Source: Bacteroides sp. GM023
GTDB taxonomy: Bacteria > Bacteroidota > Bacteroidia > Bacteroidales > Bacteroidaceae
Direction of reading: 5' to 3'
NCBI RefSeq assembly: GCF_014750685.1
Contig: NZ_JAAXGE010000006.1
Coordinates: 186,001-250,000, forward strand
Length of the DNA stretch: 64,000 bases
Shown here: one piece after another, positions 1 through 8,505 of the stretch
Position numbering within the stretch: the first letter of the stretch is position 1
How the letters are laid out: the number at the start of each line of letters is the position of its first letter
Position numbers and translations under genes: made by a program
Notes under the pieces: model-generated
Seen by the model: the letters and a program-made list of their open reading frames with translations, nothing else
What the model was told of the DNA's origin: nothing
Database searches by the model: none

Positions 1-627
1 TTTCAGGGTTACTTGTACAGCGATGTCACCTGCTTCGGGAGCTACCTCCTTATATTCTAATGTAGCAGTGACGTCCATACCTCCGGCACAACCGATATAC
101 AATTCACCTTCGTCTTCCGAGTCAAGGTTCAGAAGAATTTCCCCATTCAATGTACCCGGCTTCAATCCAAAAGCACCGAACATTCCGGTTTCTTCGTCTT
201 TGGTAATGAGGGCTTCCAATGGACCATGTTTCAGGTCTTTGGCTTCCAGTACGGCCATGATGGCAGCTACGCCAAGTCCGTTGTCAGCGCCCAGGGTAGT
301 ACCTTTCGCTTTCACCCAGTCGCCATCTATATACGTTTCAATCGGGTCTTTTTCAAAATCGTGCACGGTATCGTTGTTCTTTTGAGGAACCATATCCATA
401 TGCGCCTGAAGAATTACACCTTTCCGGTTTTCCATGCCCGGAGTTGCGGGTTTGCGGATAATCACGTTGCCTGCTTCGTCAACAAAAGATTCCAGTCCCA
501 AGCCTTTTCCGAAATTAATCAGGAAGTCAGTCACTTTTTCCATGTGTCCTGACGGACGGGGAATTTGAGTCAACGAATAAAAATGCTTCCACACGTTCTG
601 TGGAGCTAAAGAAAGAATTGTACTCAT
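1..627 (-). CDS. pepD: Xaa-His dipeptidase PepD (M20 family), 3' end cut by window edge
   Basis: This is the N-terminal 209 residues of a cytosolic aminoacyl-histidine (non-specific) dipeptidase, a two-metal M20-type peptidase that splits small peptides. The start is the ATG whose complement lies at 625-627, and the frame stays open to base 1. Visible motifs are AHMD (His76, Asp78), GADNG (Asp115), the acidic DEETG motif around Glu145-146, and an NLDSE motif near residue 169, in the order expected for metal ligands and catalytic acid of PepD. The full protein is usually about 485 residues, so over half lies outside the window. It is transcribed away from the DUF1349 gene and looks monocistronic at this end. 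Confidence 0.93.
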   Translation of the reverse strand, partial: MSTILSLAPQNVWKHFYSLTQIPRPSGHMEKVTDFLINFGKGLGLESFVDEAGNVIIRKPATPGMENRKGVILQAHMDMVPQKNNDTVHDFEKDPIETYIDGDWVKAKGTTLGADNGLGVAAIMAVLEAKDLKHGPLEALITKDEETGMFGAFGLKPGTLNGEILLNLDSEDEGELYIGCAGGMDVTATLEYKEVAPEAGDIAVQVTLK

Positions 628-720
628 AACAAATATTTTAAAACTGTTTTAAATCTAATAATTAAACAGTGGCAAGTTATGGAAAAGTTTTCAGATGGCA
701 AAGGACGTTAGCAAAAACAT

Positions 721-1383
721 TCACTCCAAAGACAACATTCGCATATCGTCCAAGGCTTTCGGCTGATATTTTATCTCGCTGAATATTCCCGTAAAGCCGT
801 CTCCGCGAGAGCCGTGTGCCGCAAAACCGACTTTGACTTTTCCTTTCGTCTCCAGATTGAAATTTCTCACCATCAACCAGTTTTTATTATCAGAGGAATA
901 GAAGAATGAGTATTCCGAACCATGCTTCACCACCGCCATGTATGCGTAATCGCCTGTCGGCATGGAGTTGCAGTCATCGGAAAAAGTACGGGTGACGACG
1001 GAAACGATTGTCGGCTGGAGATTGACCGAGTTCTCATAGCATAACTTCGCCCAAACATCATCGTCCTGATAGATTACGAGGGCTGCCACGTCATAAATTG
1101 ATTTCAACTTGCCCGCAACCCGTGCGCTCATGGTAAAATCAGCTTCCGGCTCAAAGAGGATAAGCGGGGCGTTCGTCACTTTCGATTTGCCGGAAGGGCT
1201 ATTGAAAAGGTTCGTCTTTCCGGCGGCGGTGATACTGATACGGTCTTTTTCTATTTGATAATCGACGGGGCGGTTATGGATAATCAGGTTGTGCGGGATG
1301 GTGGAAATACGTTTGTCGATATTCTGCGCTAATGCAGGGATAGCCAAAAGAAAGGACAAAATAAGGTAGATGACTCTTTTCAT
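721..1383 (-). CDS. Secreted DUF1349 (concanavalin-like) protein
   Basis: A 220-residue protein with a clear Sec signal peptide (MKRVIYLILSFLLAIPALAQ, cleavage after ALA). The mature part resembles the DUF1349 concanavalin A-like beta-sandwich family, with a typical stretch containing VWAKLCYE, a YAYMAVVKHG segment and a DNKNWLMVRNF segment. Members are found alone or attached to glycosidases, and a carbohydrate-related role is inferred only from the fold. No catalytic motif or lipobox is visible, so a periplasmic soluble protein is the simplest reading. A TATTTTTG -7 box lies just upstream at 1407-1414 on the same strand. Confidence 0.8.
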   Translation of the reverse strand: MKRVIYLILSFLLAIPALAQNIDKRISTIPHNLIIHNRPVDYQIEKDRISITAAGKTNLFNSPSGKSKVTNAPLILFEPEADFTMSARVAGKLKSIYDVAALVIYQDDDVWAKLCYENSVNLQPTIVSVVTRTFSDDCNSMPTGDYAYMAVVKHGSEYSFFYSSDNKNWLMVRNFNLETKGKVKVGFAAHGSRGDGFTGIFSEIKYQPKALDDMRMLSLE

Positions 1384-1406
1384 AAATGTATCGTATTAGT
1401 TTCGGA

Positions 1407-1414
1407 CAAAAATA
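1407..1414 (-). promoter_or_regulatory. Bacteroides-type -7 box for DUF1349 gene
   Basis: TATTTTTG read on the minus strand fits the Bacteroides TAnnTTTG -7 consensus and lies 24 bases before the start codon. No convincing TTTG -33 element is seen at the usual 19-21 base spacing. Confidence 0.5.
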
Positions 1415-1488
1415 GATACATTTGTCGGTTTTTCTTTGTAATATCGTACTAATTAAATAGAAAAGAATACACACTTTTAGCTAAAATA

Positions 1489-2475
1489 TCATTCCCGATG
1501 TCTATTGGTAAACGGCAAAGCTGCAAAGCCATAGATGCCCAGTAAAACGACCAAAAGGGTTTGGATACCGTGTACAATCAAGGCAAAAATTCCGGCATCT
1601 GTCACGTTTACTCCATAAAGCATCATCATAGAAATGACGGCGAAGTGCCACGGCCCTGCTCCGTTGGGAGTAGGTACAATTACGGCGAATGTACCACCTA
1701 CAAACATGACCAATGCTGCTAGTATGCCTAGGTGGGCGGTGAAAGCAAAGCAATAGAACGTAAAATAGAAATGGAAAAAGTAGCATGCCCAAATAGCTAG
1801 TGTATAGAATATAAAGAGGGGGATATTGCGCACGCTTTTCAACGACATGATGCCTTCCCAAATATTAAGTACAAAACCTTTCACTTTTTCATAGAAAAAC
1901 AATGTCTTTCGCAAATAATAGAGGAGTACTCCCACTCCGATAAAACAAAACAGGACAATGTAGAACCAAACGGACGTCAGAAGATGCAGAAGGGAAGGTA
2001 TCTTCGTTCCGGTCTGCTGAAGGAAAGTGACAAATACCGGCATTTGCAGCAATACGGTAACGCCTGTTATCAGAAGGATTGTCAATGTATCGACCAGTCG
2101 TTCGGTCACGACTGTGCCCAGTGATTTGGCAAATGATACATTGTCATATTTGGCTAATATACCACAGCGGCTCACTTCGCCGATTCTAGGGATAACCAGG
2201 CTGGCGGCATAGGAAACAAAGATAGCGTTCACACAATCGCTTCTTTTCGGAAAAGCGTCCAGCGGCTCCAGCGTCTGCCGCCATCGCCAGCCACGAAACA
2301 CTTGGGCAAGGACTCCGAACAATAGTGAGAAAAGCATCCACCACCAGTTTGTGCCGTGCATCAATACATCGCCCACCTTTGTAAAATCAAAGTCGCGATA
2401 TACCCAAAACAAGATAAAGCCGCCCAAAACAATCGGTAACACTAGTTTTAGCGTCTTTTTTAATAGTTTCTCCAT
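1489..2475 (-). CDS. Flippase-like integral membrane protein (LPG synthase TM / UPF0104 family)
   Basis: A 328-residue polytopic inner-membrane protein with about eight hydrophobic segments, beginning near residue 11 (LVLPIVLGGFILFWVY). It fits the lysylphosphatidylglycerol synthase transmembrane-region family, with the characteristic GWRWRQTL and RIGEVSRCGIL segments and a C-terminal VPTPNGAGPWHF motif. The soluble aminoacyl-transferase domain of full MprF is absent, so it is not expected to aminoacylate lipids by itself; a lipid transport role is inferred from family naming. It is divergent from rsmA, with about 115 bp between the starts. Confidence 0.8.
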   Translation of the reverse strand: MEKLLKKTLKLVLPIVLGGFILFWVYRDFDFTKVGDVLMHGTNWWWMLFSLLFGVLAQVFRGWRWRQTLEPLDAFPKRSDCVNAIFVSYAASLVIPRIGEVSRCGILAKYDNVSFAKSLGTVVTERLVDTLTILLITGVTVLLQMPVFVTFLQQTGTKIPSLLHLLTSVWFYIVLFCFIGVGVLLYYLRKTLFFYEKVKGFVLNIWEGIMSLKSVRNIPLFIFYTLAIWACYFFHFYFTFYCFAFTAHLGILAALVMFVGGTFAVIVPTPNGAGPWHFAVISMMMLYGVNVTDAGIFALIVHGIQTLLVVLLGIYGFAALPFTNRHRE

Positions 2476-2551
2476 TCTTTATTCTTCGATTAGCTGCGCT
2501 GGCACATCATTTATTTTTTTAAATAGTGGCACGTTCTTCATTTAAAAGAAT

Positions 2552-2559
2552 TACCTTTG
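2552..2559 (+). promoter_or_regulatory. -7 box for rsmA
   Basis: TACCTTTG matches TAnnTTTG and lies 31 bases before the rsmA ATG. Confidence 0.5.
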
Positions 2560-2590
2560 TCGGCTGCAAAAGTAATTATTTAGTTGGTAA

Positions 2591-3391
2591 ATGAAATTAG
2601 TAAAGCCTAAAAAGTTTCTCGGACAGCACTTTCTGAAAGATTTGAAAGTTGCGCAGGATATTGCCGATACCGTCGACACTTTCCCCGAATTGCCTATTCT
2701 CGAAGTGGGGCCGGGCATGGGAGTATTGACCCAGTTTTTGGTAAAAAAAGACCGGTTGGTGAAAGTCGTAGAAGTTGATTATGAATCGGTTGCCTATCTC
2801 CGCGAAGCCTATCCGTCACTGGAAGACCATATCATTGAGGACGACTTTCTGAAGATGAATCTCAACCGGTTGTTTGACGGCAAGCCTTTCGTTCTGACCG
2901 GTAATTACCCGTATAATATCTCCAGCCAGATTTTTTTCAAGATGCTGGACAATAAGGATATTATACCCTGCTGCACAGGTATGATTCAGAAGGAAGTGGC
3001 CGAACGTATCGCAGCCGGACCGGGCAGCAAGACGTATGGCATCCTTAGCGTACTGATACAGGCATGGTACAAAGTGGAATATCTGTTCACGGTGAGCGAA
3101 CATGTATTCAACCCGCCCCCCAAAGTGAAAAGCGCCGTTATCCGCATGACGCGCAACGAGACGAAAGAGCTGGGATGCGACCCGAAGCTATTCAAGCAAG
3201 TGGTGAAAACTACTTTCAACCAACGCCGCAAAACATTGCGCAACTCCATCAAGCCGATTTTAGGAAAAGACTGTCCGCTGACAGAGGACATATTATTCAA
3301 TAAACGCCCGGAACAACTATCGGTAGAAGAATTTATCGACCTGACCAACAAAGTGGAACAAGCATTAAAGGCGGCCGGAAACAACGGATAG
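2591..3391 (+). CDS. rsmA: 16S rRNA (adenine1518-N6/adenine1519-N6)-dimethyltransferase
   Basis: A 266-residue KsgA/RsmA enzyme, which dimethylates two adjacent adenines in helix 45 of 16S rRNA during small-subunit maturation, using S-adenosylmethionine. The sequence shows the N-terminal KKFLGQHFL motif, the SAM-binding loop EVGPGMG (residues 38-44) and the catalytic NYPY motif at residues 105-108. The length is normal for the family. It is followed after about 70 bp by mgtE on the same strand, and the two may be co-transcribed. Confidence 0.97.
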   Translation: MKLVKPKKFLGQHFLKDLKVAQDIADTVDTFPELPILEVGPGMGVLTQFLVKKDRLVKVVEVDYESVAYLREAYPSLEDHIIEDDFLKMNLNRLFDGKPFVLTGNYPYNISSQIFFKMLDNKDIIPCCTGMIQKEVAERIAAGPGSKTYGILSVLIQAWYKVEYLFTVSEHVFNPPPKVKSAVIRMTRNETKELGCDPKLFKQVVKTTFNQRRKTLRNSIKPILGKDCPLTEDILFNKRPEQLSVEEFIDLTNKVEQALKAAGNNG

Positions 3392-3462
3392 TTAGTTGGC
3401 AAGCGAAAGTGAGCAGAGAACTGGATTTTGTAATCGTAAATCGTAATTTGTAACAGACAACA

Positions 3463-4803
3463 ATGAACGAGGAATACATTGACAACGTAAAGCATCTTAT
3501 CGAACAGAAAGAGGGAGATAAGGTAAAAGAACTTCTCATCGACCTTCATCCGGCCGACATCGCTGAATTATGTAACGACCTGAACCCGGAAGAAGCCAAG
3601 GCAGTCTACCGTCTTCTCGATAACGAGGTAGCCGCCGACGTACTGGTCGAGATGGACGAGGACGCCCGTAAGGAACTTCTCGAAATGCTTCCTTCGGAGA
3701 CTATCGCCAAGCGTTTCGTCGACTACATGGATACGGACGACGCCGTAGACCTGATGCGTGAACTTGACGAGGACAAACAGGAAGAGGTTCTTTCACACAT
3801 TGAAGATATCGAACAGGCGGGAGATATTGTCGACTTGTTGAAGTATGACGAGAATACTGCCGGTGGTTTGATGGGTACGGAAATGGTACTTGTCAATGAG
3901 AACTGGAGTATGCCCGAATGTCTGAAAGAGATGCGCCAACAGGCGGAAGAACTGGACGAAATCTATTATGTGTATGTCATCGACGATGACGAACGTCTGC
4001 GGGGTATTTTTCCACTGAAGAAGATGATTACTTCTCCGTCTGTATCGAAAGTGAAACATGTGATGCAGAAAGACCCGACTTCCGTACATGTGGATACGCC
4101 TATCGACGAAGTGGTGCAGGCGATTGAGAAATATGACTTGGTGGCGATTCCCGTTGTCGACAGTATCGGCAGGCTTGTCGGGCAAATCACCGTCGACGAC
4201 GTCATGGACGAGGTTCGTGAACAGTCGGAACGTGACTACCAGTTGGCTTCCGGTCTTTCGCAGGACGTAGAAACTGACGATAACGTGCTCAAACAGACAA
4301 CGGCACGTCTTCCGTGGCTGCTTATCGGTATGATTGGCGGAATCGGGAACTCCATGATATTAGGTAATTTCGACTCTACTTTTGCGGCTCATCCCGAGAT
4401 GGCATTGTATATCCCACTCATCGGCGGTACGGGTGGAAATGTCGGTACACAATCTTCGGCCATTATCGTGCAGGGATTGGCTAACAGTTCGCTGGACGCT
4501 AAAGACACTTTCAAACAAATCACAAAGGAAGCGGTGGTGGCTTTAATCAATGCCACTATTATTTCGCTGTTGGTATATACTTACAACTTTATCCGGTTCG
4601 GAGCGACGGCTACGGTCACTTATTCCGTATCTATCAGCTTGTTTGCCGTGGTGATGTTTGCTTCCATTTTCGGAACACTGGTACCGATGACGCTTGAGAA
4701 ATTTAAAATCGACCCTGCCATCGCGACAGGCCCCTTTATAGCCATTACAAATGACATCATCGGTATGATGTTGTACATGGGAATTACGGTTTTATTGTCA
4801 TAA
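3463..4803 (+). CDS. mgtE: Magnesium transporter MgtE
   Basis: A 446-residue MgtE-type Mg2+ channel/transporter. The order of parts is an acidic N-terminal superhelical domain (residues 1-130, with many D/E residues and the LHPADIAELC repeat start), a pair of CBS domains (about 135-255), then five membrane helices carrying the conserved GGTGGNVGTQS pore signature near residue 325. In the family, the cytoplasmic domains sense Mg2+ and gate the pore. The length is normal and there is no sign of damage. Confidence 0.95.
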   Translation: MNEEYIDNVKHLIEQKEGDKVKELLIDLHPADIAELCNDLNPEEAKAVYRLLDNEVAADVLVEMDEDARKELLEMLPSETIAKRFVDYMDTDDAVDLMRELDEDKQEEVLSHIEDIEQAGDIVDLLKYDENTAGGLMGTEMVLVNENWSMPECLKEMRQQAEELDEIYYVYVIDDDERLRGIFPLKKMITSPSVSKVKHVMQKDPTSVHVDTPIDEVVQAIEKYDLVAIPVVDSIGRLVGQITVDDVMDEVREQSERDYQLASGLSQDVETDDNVLKQTTARLPWLLIGMIGGIGNSMILGNFDSTFAAHPEMALYIPLIGGTGGNVGTQSSAIIVQGLANSSLDAKDTFKQITKEAVVALINATIISLLVYTYNFIRFGATATVTYSVSISLFAVVMFASIFGTLVPMTLEKFKIDPAIATGPFIAITNDIIGMMLYMGITVLLS

Positions 4804-4888
4804 AAACAAGATAAACAAAAAAAAATAAGCAAAATAGTATGAAGTAATCGTTTTATTTCATTAATTTGTGACCCAAAACTAATATACA

Positions 4889-6742
4889 ATGATGGACGCT
4901 CATGACACTAATCAACCCTTGAACCAAGGGGAATTAGAAGAAGAAAAGAAAACAGCCGAGGTTTCTGAACCTATTACAGAGACTCCGACTGAAGAAGTTA
5001 CTGCCGAAGTTCAACCTGAAGCAGCTCCTAAACCTGCCACGAAGGAAGATGTACTAAACCTGTTGAAAGAGCTTGCGCAAGATGCTGAGAATGCGAACAA
5101 GCAGGAAATTGACAATCTGAAACAATCATTCTACAAGTTACATAATGCCGAACTGGAAGCTGCCAAAAAGGAGTTTACAGACAACGGTGGCGCGGTTGAG
5201 GACTTTGTTCCGCAAGAAGACCCGACAGAAGAAGAGTTCAAGCGTCTGATGGGAGTCATCAAAGACAGGCGAAGCAAACTGGTTGCCGAGCAGGAACGAC
5301 AGAAGGAGGAGAATCTGCAAGTTAAACTTTCCATTATCGAAGAACTGAAGGAGTTGGTGGAATCCGGAGACGATGCCAACAAGTCCTATACGGAATTCAA
5401 AAAGCTGCAACAGCAATGGAATGAGACGAAGTTGGTTCCGCAAGGCAAAGTGAATGAACTTTGGAAGAATTACCAATTATATGTAGAGAAGTTCTACGAT
5501 TTGTTGAAACTGAATAACGAATTCCGTGAATATGACTTCAAGAAGAACCTGGAAATAAAGACGCATCTCTGCGAAGCTGCCGAAAAGCTGGCTGACGAGG
5601 AAGATGTGGTTTCTGCTTTCCACCAGCTTCAGAAGCTACATCAGGAATTCCGTGACACGGGTCCGGTAACGAAAGAGTTGCGCGATGAAATCTGGAACCG
5701 ATTCAAGGCTGCGTCTACGGCTGTCAACCGCCGTCACCAACAGCACTTTGAGTCCTTGAAGGAAGTGGAGCAGCATAACTTAGACCAAAAGACCGTTATC
5801 TGCGAAATCGTAGAAGCGATAGAGTATGCCGATCTGAAAACATTCTCTGCCTGGGAAAACAAGACGCAGGAAGTGATTGCTTTGCAGAACAAATGGAAGA
5901 CCATCGGTTTTGCTCCGCAAAAGATGAATGTGAAGATTTTCGAACGTTTCCGCCATGCCTGCGATGATTTCTTCAAGAAAAAGGGAGAATTCTTCAAGAG
6001 CCTGAAAGAGGGAATGAACGAGAACCTGGAAAAGAAGAAAGCGCTCTGCGAACAAGCGGAAGCCTTGAAAGACAGCACCGACTGGAAAACGACTGCCGAC
6101 GCGTTGACCAAACTCCAAAGAGAATGGAAAACGATTGGTCCGGTATCCAAGAAACACTCGGACGCTGTTTGGAAACGTTTCATCTCTGCTTGCGACTATT
6201 TCTTTGAACAGAAAAACAAAGCTACTTCTTCCCAACGTTCTGTTGAGATAGAGAACATGGAGAAAAAGAAGGCATTGATTGAAAAGCTATCTGCCATCGA
6301 CGAAAACATGGATACGGAAGAAGCCAACACACTCGTTCGGGATTTAATGAAAGAGTGGAATTCTATCGGTCATGTACCTTTCAAAGAAAAAGACAGACTG
6401 TACAAACAGTATCACACGGTCATCGACCAACTGTTTGACCGTTTCAACATCAACGCTTCCAACAAGAAGTTGAGCAACTTCCGTTCAAATATCAGCAACA
6501 TACAAGGCAGCGGCTCACAATCCCTGTACAGAGAACGTGAAAAGTTAATGCGTGCCTATGAGAATATGAAGAATGAGCTTCAGACGTATGAAAACAATCT
6601 GGGCTTCCTTACTTCTACTTCTAAGAAAGGCAGCAGCCTGCTGACGGAATTGAACCGCAAGGTGGATAAGTTGAAAGCTGACTTGGAATTGGTACTGCAG
6701 AAAATCAAGGTGATTGATGAATCTATAAAGGCGGAAGAATAA
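4889..6742 (+). CDS. DUF349 domain-containing coiled-coil protein
   Basis: A 617-residue, very acidic and lysine-rich cytosolic protein. After a low-complexity E/T/P-rich head (residues 1-55) it contains several helical DUF349 repeats, recognisable by recurring segments such as W-x-x-I/T-G-x-V/A followed by an F/W-R-F or KRF motif (for example WKTIGFAPQKMNVKIFERF and WNSIGHVPFKEKDRLY). The last 90 residues are predicted coiled coil. The family is conserved in Bacteroidetes and its function is not established; nothing in the context defines one. A strong hairpin terminator follows at 6769-6810. The start could be ATG at 4889 or the next codon, ATG 4892. Confidence 0.85.
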   Translation: MMDAHDTNQPLNQGELEEEKKTAEVSEPITETPTEEVTAEVQPEAAPKPATKEDVLNLLKELAQDAENANKQEIDNLKQSFYKLHNAELEAAKKEFTDNGGAVEDFVPQEDPTEEEFKRLMGVIKDRRSKLVAEQERQKEENLQVKLSIIEELKELVESGDDANKSYTEFKKLQQQWNETKLVPQGKVNELWKNYQLYVEKFYDLLKLNNEFREYDFKKNLEIKTHLCEAAEKLADEEDVVSAFHQLQKLHQEFRDTGPVTKELRDEIWNRFKAASTAVNRRHQQHFESLKEVEQHNLDQKTVICEIVEAIEYADLKTFSAWENKTQEVIALQNKWKTIGFAPQKMNVKIFERFRHACDDFFKKKGEFFKSLKEGMNENLEKKKALCEQAEALKDSTDWKTTADALTKLQREWKTIGPVSKKHSDAVWKRFISACDYFFEQKNKATSSQRSVEIENMEKKKALIEKLSAIDENMDTEEANTLVRDLMKEWNSIGHVPFKEKDRLYKQYHTVIDQLFDRFNINASNKKLSNFRSNISNIQGSGSQSLYREREKLMRAYENMKNELQTYENNLGFLTSTSKKGSSLLTELNRKVDKLKADLELVLQKIKVIDESIKAEE

Positions 6743-6768
6743 TCTTTCGGGCGATTTTAGAAAATATT

Positions 6769-6810
6769 AAAAACTAGTCTTACGTTCATTGAGCGATAAG
6801 ACTAGTTTTT
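6769..6810 (+). terminator. Intrinsic terminator after DUF349 gene
   Basis: A perfect 14-bp inverted repeat (6769-6782 with 6797-6810), 14-base loop, right arm ending in a T run. Confidence 0.85.
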
Positions 6811-6873
6811 TATTATTATCAAATAAGAATCGCATTATACATCCATCACACATCTTTTTCTTCACAAGACAGA

Positions 6874-6930
6874 ACAATAGAAATATTTCCATTGTTTTAT
6901 TCCTATTAATAGAAATATTTCCTATCTTTG
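6874..6930 (+). promoter_or_regulatory. hicAB promoter with palindromic operator-like repeats
   Basis: A TATCTTTG -7 box sits at 6923-6930. Just upstream, the 15-base sequence AATAGAAATATTTCC occurs twice (6876-6890 and 6908-6922), 32 bases apart, each containing the palindrome GAAATATTTC. The first copy extends to a 22-bp inverted repeat (6874-6895) with a single mismatched pair. The second copy abuts the -7 box. This arrangement is what a repressor site covering a promoter would look like; the HTH-containing HicB encoded downstream is the obvious candidate ligand, by inference. Confidence 0.6.
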
Positions 6931-6956
6931 TACTCACCAAACGAATCAAACAGAAA

Positions 6957-7169
6957 ATGAAATATACAGAATTTCATAGAAAAATAACAAAAAACAACTG
7001 GGTATTCAGCCATGCATCAGGTAGTCATTATTTCTATAAGAAGGAAATAAAAAACAAAGAAGGAAAGGTTATCGAAGTTATCTGTTCACCACCAGTACCT
7101 TATCACGGAGCAAAGGAAATGCCCGAGCCCTTGAAAAGAGCAATTACAAGAGATATGAATCTAGTTTAA
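6957..7169 (+). CDS. hicA: HicA-type toxin (mRNA interferase)
   Basis: A 70-residue protein of the HicA family, small dsRBD-fold RNases that cleave mRNA when free of antitoxin. The start at ATG 6957 is chosen because it gives the canonical HicA N-terminus (MKYTEFHRKITKNNWVF); the open frame further upstream has no homologous content and would overlap the promoter. The key family signature G-S-H-Y with the catalytic-type histidine (His24) is present, as is the PYHGAKEMPEPLKRAI segment resembling the usual VPVH-x-G-x-E/K-L end. It is followed 14 bp later by hicB. Confidence 0.88.
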   Translation: MKYTEFHRKITKNNWVFSHASGSHYFYKKEIKNKEGKVIEVICSPPVPYHGAKEMPEPLKRAITRDMNLV

Positions 7170-7183
7170 GGAAAGGAATTTAT

Positions 7184-7582
7184 ATGGAAAAACTAATTAT
7201 TAACATCGGAGCAAGCAAAGACCACTTTGGCGCATATGCCGAAAATGCAAGCGGCATCTATGCAGCCGGCAATACTGTAGCAGAAGCCAAGAAGGATGTA
7301 TTGGAAGCTATACGGTTGATTAAAGAGAACCTTCCTGAATCTCAATGGCCGGATATTATCAAAGGAGAATACACTATTGAATGGAAGTACGACACACAAT
7401 CTTTATTGCAGCATTACAGCGGTATCTTCACCAATGCAGCATTGGAAAGAATGACAGGAATTAACCAAAAGCAATTATGGAACTACGCCAACGGGATTTC
7501 AAAGCCCCGTGAAAATGTGCGTCGTAAAATAGAAAAAGCTTTGCATTCCTTAGGAGAAGAGTTACTGACTCTATCCCTTTAA
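7184..7582 (+). CDS. hicB: HicB-type antitoxin with XRE-like HTH
   Basis: A 132-residue HicB antitoxin. The N-terminal half (about 1-60) has the HicB partial RNase H-like fold, with the FGAYAENASGIYAAGNTVAEA stretch that normally occludes the toxin; the C-terminal half (about 84-128) is a helix-turn-helix of XRE type (ERMTGINQKQLWNYANG). Such HicB proteins neutralise HicA and repress their own operon. It lies directly downstream of hicA, so order is toxin first as in most hicAB loci. Antitoxin fold and DNA-binding half both look intact. Confidence 0.9.
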   Translation: MEKLIINIGASKDHFGAYAENASGIYAAGNTVAEAKKDVLEAIRLIKENLPESQWPDIIKGEYTIEWKYDTQSLLQHYSGIFTNAALERMTGINQKQLWNYANGISKPRENVRRKIEKALHSLGEELLTLSL

Positions 7583-7744
7583 TTTGCAAGACGACTTTTC
7601 TACTAAAATTTCTATTGCCAAGGAAGACTTCACAGCAGTATAACATTCAGATAAATAACAACCAGAAAAGAATGATAGCTAATTTTCCAGTAAAGTCACC
7701 GAATTAGCGTCAAACTTTTTTCGGATGGCATTTGTCAAAGCACA

Positions 7745-7780
7745 AAAAACCCGCTAAAATTGCATTTTTAGCGGGTTTTT
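7745..7780. terminator. Bidirectional terminator between hicB and tRNA-Gln
   Basis: A 15-bp perfect inverted repeat (7745-7759 with 7766-7780) with AAAACCCGC/GCGGGTTTT core and A/T runs at both ends, serving hicAB on the plus strand and tRNA-Gln on the minus strand. Confidence 0.85.
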
Positions 7781-7803
7781 GTCAGTAAAAAGCTGGTGGT
7801 TTG

Positions 7804-7874
7804 TTGGGCTACCTGGATTCGAACCAGGAATGACAGGACCAGAATCTGTAGTGTTACCATTACACCATAGCCCA
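7804..7874 (-). tRNA. tRNA-Gln (anticodon CTG)
   Basis: The minus strand folds as a cloverleaf: a 7-bp acceptor stem TGGGCTA/TAGCCCA, a D arm with TGGTAA, an anticodon loop TTCTGGT giving anticodon CTG (decodes CAG), and a T arm with GGTTCGAATCC. The 3' CCA is not encoded. The U1-A72 pair and the loop sequence match bacterial tRNA-Gln. The top pair of the anticodon stem nearest the loop is A-C, a small irregularity. Confidence 0.93.
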
Positions 7875-7894
7875 ATGATTTTCGTTTGCGGGTG

Positions 7895-7902
7895 CAAAGA
7901 TA
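7895..7902 (-). promoter_or_regulatory. -7 box for tRNA-Gln
   Basis: TATCTTTG on the minus strand, 20 bases before the tRNA 5' end, with a TTTG 17 bases further upstream as a possible -33 element. Confidence 0.55.
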
Positions 7903-8136
7903 CAAATAATCTGGAAATTCAAAACATTTCTGCTGTTTTTTTTGCTAAAATCCTCAAATTAGCTTTCTATTGGCAAGTATCTCCACTAAAAAACACAAAA
8001 ATTGGGGTATAACTTTCTTGTATCCAATAAATCAGCGTATATTTGTCAAAAATATCACGTTTATAATCAGAAACAAAGGACAGTCTTTTTTTGTTATAAA
8101 CTAAAAGAACATGAATTATTAATTTCAATTGTAAGA

Positions 8137-8496
8137 ATGAACGATACTAAAGTATTAATTGAAAAAATAAAAGAAGGAATTCAAGAGAAAAAAGGTAAAA
8201 ACATAATTATTGCCGATTTAACCAGTATAGAAGATACCATCTGTAAATATTTCGTTATCTGTCAGGGAAACTCTCCCAGCCAAGTTAGTGCCATCGTAGA
8301 TTCAATCAGAGAATTTACACGCAAAGGTGCTGACACCAAGCCTTTTGCGATTGACGGACTTCGGAATGCAGAATGGGTTGCCATGGACTATTCTGATGTA
8401 TTGGTACATGTCTTTCTGCCGGAAGTCAGAGGTTTCTACAACCTTGAACACCTTTGGGCAGATGCCAAACTTACTCAAATCCCTGATTTAGACTAA
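8137..8496 (+). CDS. rsfS: Ribosomal silencing factor RsfS
   Basis: A 119-residue RsfS/YbeB/Iojap protein, which binds ribosomal protein uL14 and blocks subunit joining when translation must be lowered. The ATG at 8137 gives the family's usual N-terminus (MNDTKVLIEKIKEGIQEKKG); the upstream open frame lacks similarity. Family hallmarks are visible: the VICQGNSPSQVSAI segment, the GLRNAEWVAMDYSDVLVHVF core and the YNLEHLWADA end. It is 9 bp from ftsH, and the rsfS-ftsH-cdsA order is a conserved Bacteroidetes operon. Confidence 0.95.
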   Translation: MNDTKVLIEKIKEGIQEKKGKNIIIADLTSIEDTICKYFVICQGNSPSQVSAIVDSIREFTRKGADTKPFAIDGLRNAEWVAMDYSDVLVHVFLPEVRGFYNLEHLWADAKLTQIPDLD

Positions 8497-8505
8497 TTTA
8501 CGATT

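Noticed and set aside
2986..3549. Long antisense frame over rsmA/mgtE
   Set aside because: Overlaps two well-recognised genes and has no family features.
6789..6956. Upstream extension of the hicA frame
   Set aside because: It would include the terminator arm, the operator repeats and the promoter; the HicA homologous part begins at 6957.
7779..8012. Open frame of 77 codons over the tRNA-Gln region
   Set aside because: It is antisense to a clear tRNA and has no protein-like composition.
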